A stretch of 64,000 nucleotides of DNA from Linepithema humile (lineage: Eukaryota > Arthropoda > Insecta > Hymenoptera > Formicidae). The DNA is taken from the NCBI RefSeq assembly GCF_040581485.1, contig NC_090133.1:4898001-4962000 (forward strand), written 5' to 3'. The notes under the pieces are model-generated. The model made no database searches. It was not told the DNA's origin and saw only the letters and a program-made list of their open reading frames with translations. The position numbers were made by a program, and so were the translations under genes. Of this stretch, positions 62,518 to 64,000 are shown in pieces. Positions within the stretch are counted from its first letter, which is position 1. The number at the start of each line of letters is the position of its first letter.

Positions 62518-62733
62518 GAGGATTACAGTCAACGCAGACGTTTATCGACACCGAGCGGCAGCCCGAGCCCGCCCAGACCGACCAGACTCTCGAGATCTAC
62601 CGGCACTCTTACCAGAGAGGAAGAGTCCTTCTGCGCGTCTAGTAACACCCTCACCAGGGACAACCAGGGCCAAGAGGCGGAGAGGAAAGGCTGGTTCAAG
62701 TCTCTCTCGAGGAAGAACAAATCCAATGCCACG
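62518..62733 (+). CDS. Coding exon (72 codons), uncharacterised Ser/Arg/Thr-rich protein
   Basis: The acceptor TTTTTTTTCGTTGCAG ends at 62517 and the donor GTAAGCATCG starts at 62734. The 216 bp are exactly 72 codons, phase 0 at both ends. The frame begins EDYSQRRRLSTPSGSPSPPR, continues with two TLTR motifs and acidic patches, and ends KGWFKSLSRKNKSNAT. Third codon positions are strongly GC-enriched although the flanking intron is AT-rich, which supports selection on coding. The composition suggests a disordered cytoplasmic or cytoskeleton-associated region with likely phosphosites (RRLSTP, RLSRST); that is inference. I cannot assign the family. A second frame is open as well, but with a less protein-like composition. 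Upstream, the 16811-16863 exon is phase-compatible. Confidence 0.82.
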
Positions 62734-64000
62734 GTAAGCATCGTTTTTTCTACTTTTCTATGCCTGACTACAATTTATACTACAAGGATTTGGTGGTCAT
62801 CGCTGACATAAGTATATTTGTGGATACGTCATTCATCAATCGAACGATTTTTATGCAATATTGATCCAATTGATCTCTCGGAGAATTATGTTGAAAAAAA
62901 GATTCGTGTTAACTTTCTCGTTAAAAAAATTAATTGTTGTTGCATTAAACAAAAATCAAATAAAGAGTCATGAAAAGTTAAATTTTGCGATCAAGATATC
63001 CGAAATCTGATTGTTCAATGAATAAATAAAAAATTATAAGAAACTAAGTAAACTCTATGATTAAGATACAAGAAGACGTTTGATATTTACGATTAATGGT
63101 TCATCAAACAAGTTATTACGAAATGCTTATTCAATTTTTTAATTGAAAAAATTAACGCTGCTATCAGATTCTTAATAAACAACAGGGCAAATTTTGTTGT
63201 GACGCGTTTCCCGCGATATCGCCTTATTAAGAGCCCGACGGCCTCGTTAATAACAAGATACAAACAAGTGGACGAAATATTTATATCGGTTGATGTCATC
63301 TCGGACGTTTCGAAATTGTACGGAGTGGTCAGGTCTCGTCAAGGCCCGGCGAACGAGTCGAACGCGTATCTTTCTCCGAAAGCGGCGAATCAAGTGGGCG
63401 AGGAGGATCGTATTTGGTATCGTCGACGTCGCGCCGAGGAAAACGCCGATCGCGAACGGAAACGGCGGCAAATCATCCTACGAGAGAAGAGCCTGGGATC
63501 TTTTTCGAGAGTATTATCCGATAACGAGCGGACTGAGACTCTCCTGGATCGTGCCGTGGTTATCTCGCGCGCACCCCAGGCCGGTGCGCATTCATCAGTC
63601 AGAGCGCGGGTCGCTGCGCGGCCGCCATTAGGGCAGCGCAACCTCCAATTACCGGTTTGATTAAATGCTTAACTAACTCCGCGCTCTGTGGTTTAATTTA
63701 ATCGCGAGATTAAGTGCCGATCAGGAGGTTGCTCGCCCGAGCCCCGTAAGCCGCCCCGACCATCGTCTGCGCGGGAATAATCTCTGTCAGGTCCCGATTC
63801 TACGCCGATCTTAGGCTGCGGAGAAGGGACAAGAGGATGCTGCCCTCCTCGCGCGCACGCTCGCGTATCCCGTAAAGCCGCGCGCCGGTGCGCCCGCGCT
63901 CGCGCGCGCTCGTTCGAGATGATTGCGTGCGTATGAATCTCGCCGTGGACGATGATCTATCGGATGAGTCGGCCCGGGGAGAATCATGACTCATGAAGGC
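62734..64000. other. Intron following 62518 exon, no further exon supported
   Basis: AT-rich to about 63190, then GC-rich to the window end. The + frame 63199-63660 (153 codons, with DRIWYRRRRAEENADRERKR) reads fairly well as protein, but an overlapping + frame (63290-63631) is equally open. It has no acceptor, donor or ATG of its own, so I do not call it. Confidence 0.5.

Noticed and set aside
63199..63660. 153-codon + frame near the right end
   Set aside because: Reads plausibly but has no ATG at its start, no acceptor or donor, and an overlapping frame of similar quality.
1..64000. Intact transposon, viral, rRNA or bacterial-type genes
   Set aside because: No long frame carries recognisable transposase, reverse transcriptase, capsid or housekeeping motifs, and no rRNA or tRNA signature was seen on either strand.

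Overview
This window looks like nuclear DNA of an insect, most likely a hymenopteran such as an ant. CpG is not depleted, GC-rich blocks of roughly 0.5-1.5 kb alternate with AT-rich strips, short simple repeats are common, and introns show animal-type GT...AG signals. There are no operons, no intact transposon proteins, and no tRNA, rRNA or CRISPR arrays that I can recognise. The organism call is inference from composition.

Coding DNA is sparse. The one exon I regard as near certain is on the + strand at 62518-62733: 72 codons, phase 0 at both ends, Ser/Arg/Thr-rich with a basic C-terminal stretch. A short 53-bp + strand exon at 16811-16863 has strong splice sites, and its phase fits a join to 62518 across a 45.7-kb intron. 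A weaker candidate at 9217-9414 is also phase-compatible with the 53-bp exon. If all three belong together, the window lies mostly inside very long introns of one + strand gene. I do not recognise the protein.

The most unusual structure is on the minus strand. Two related exon-like cassettes lie 15 kb apart, at 18986-19735 and 33886-34101. Both keep the same acceptor (pyrimidine run, ACAG, then ATAAA) and the same donor (GTAAGTAATTT). The 34-kb copy fits a small three-exon gene model (about 34.57 to 33.67 kb, minus) with a well-placed ATG and a Cys/Arg-rich reading frame running across a splice. The 19-kb copy is expanded internally by about four near-identical 158-bp tandem repeats, each itself built of two related halves.

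Further single-exon candidates bounded by splice signals occur at 2777-2950 (+), 24310-24614 (+), 27219-27264 (+, an N-myristoylation-type start), 45861-46020 (+), 48273-48290 (minus, 18-nt microexon), 49576-49660 (minus), 51309-51440 (minus) and 54657-54960 (+). They are on both strands and I cannot link them, so each carries low to moderate confidence.

The rest is non-coding sequence with microsatellites, a few local tandem duplications, and two families of old diverged repeats (722-857/2280-2409 and 57345-57460/58608-58732). Most long open frames in the GC-rich blocks overlap in several frames on both strands and are explained by low stop-codon density, not by genes.
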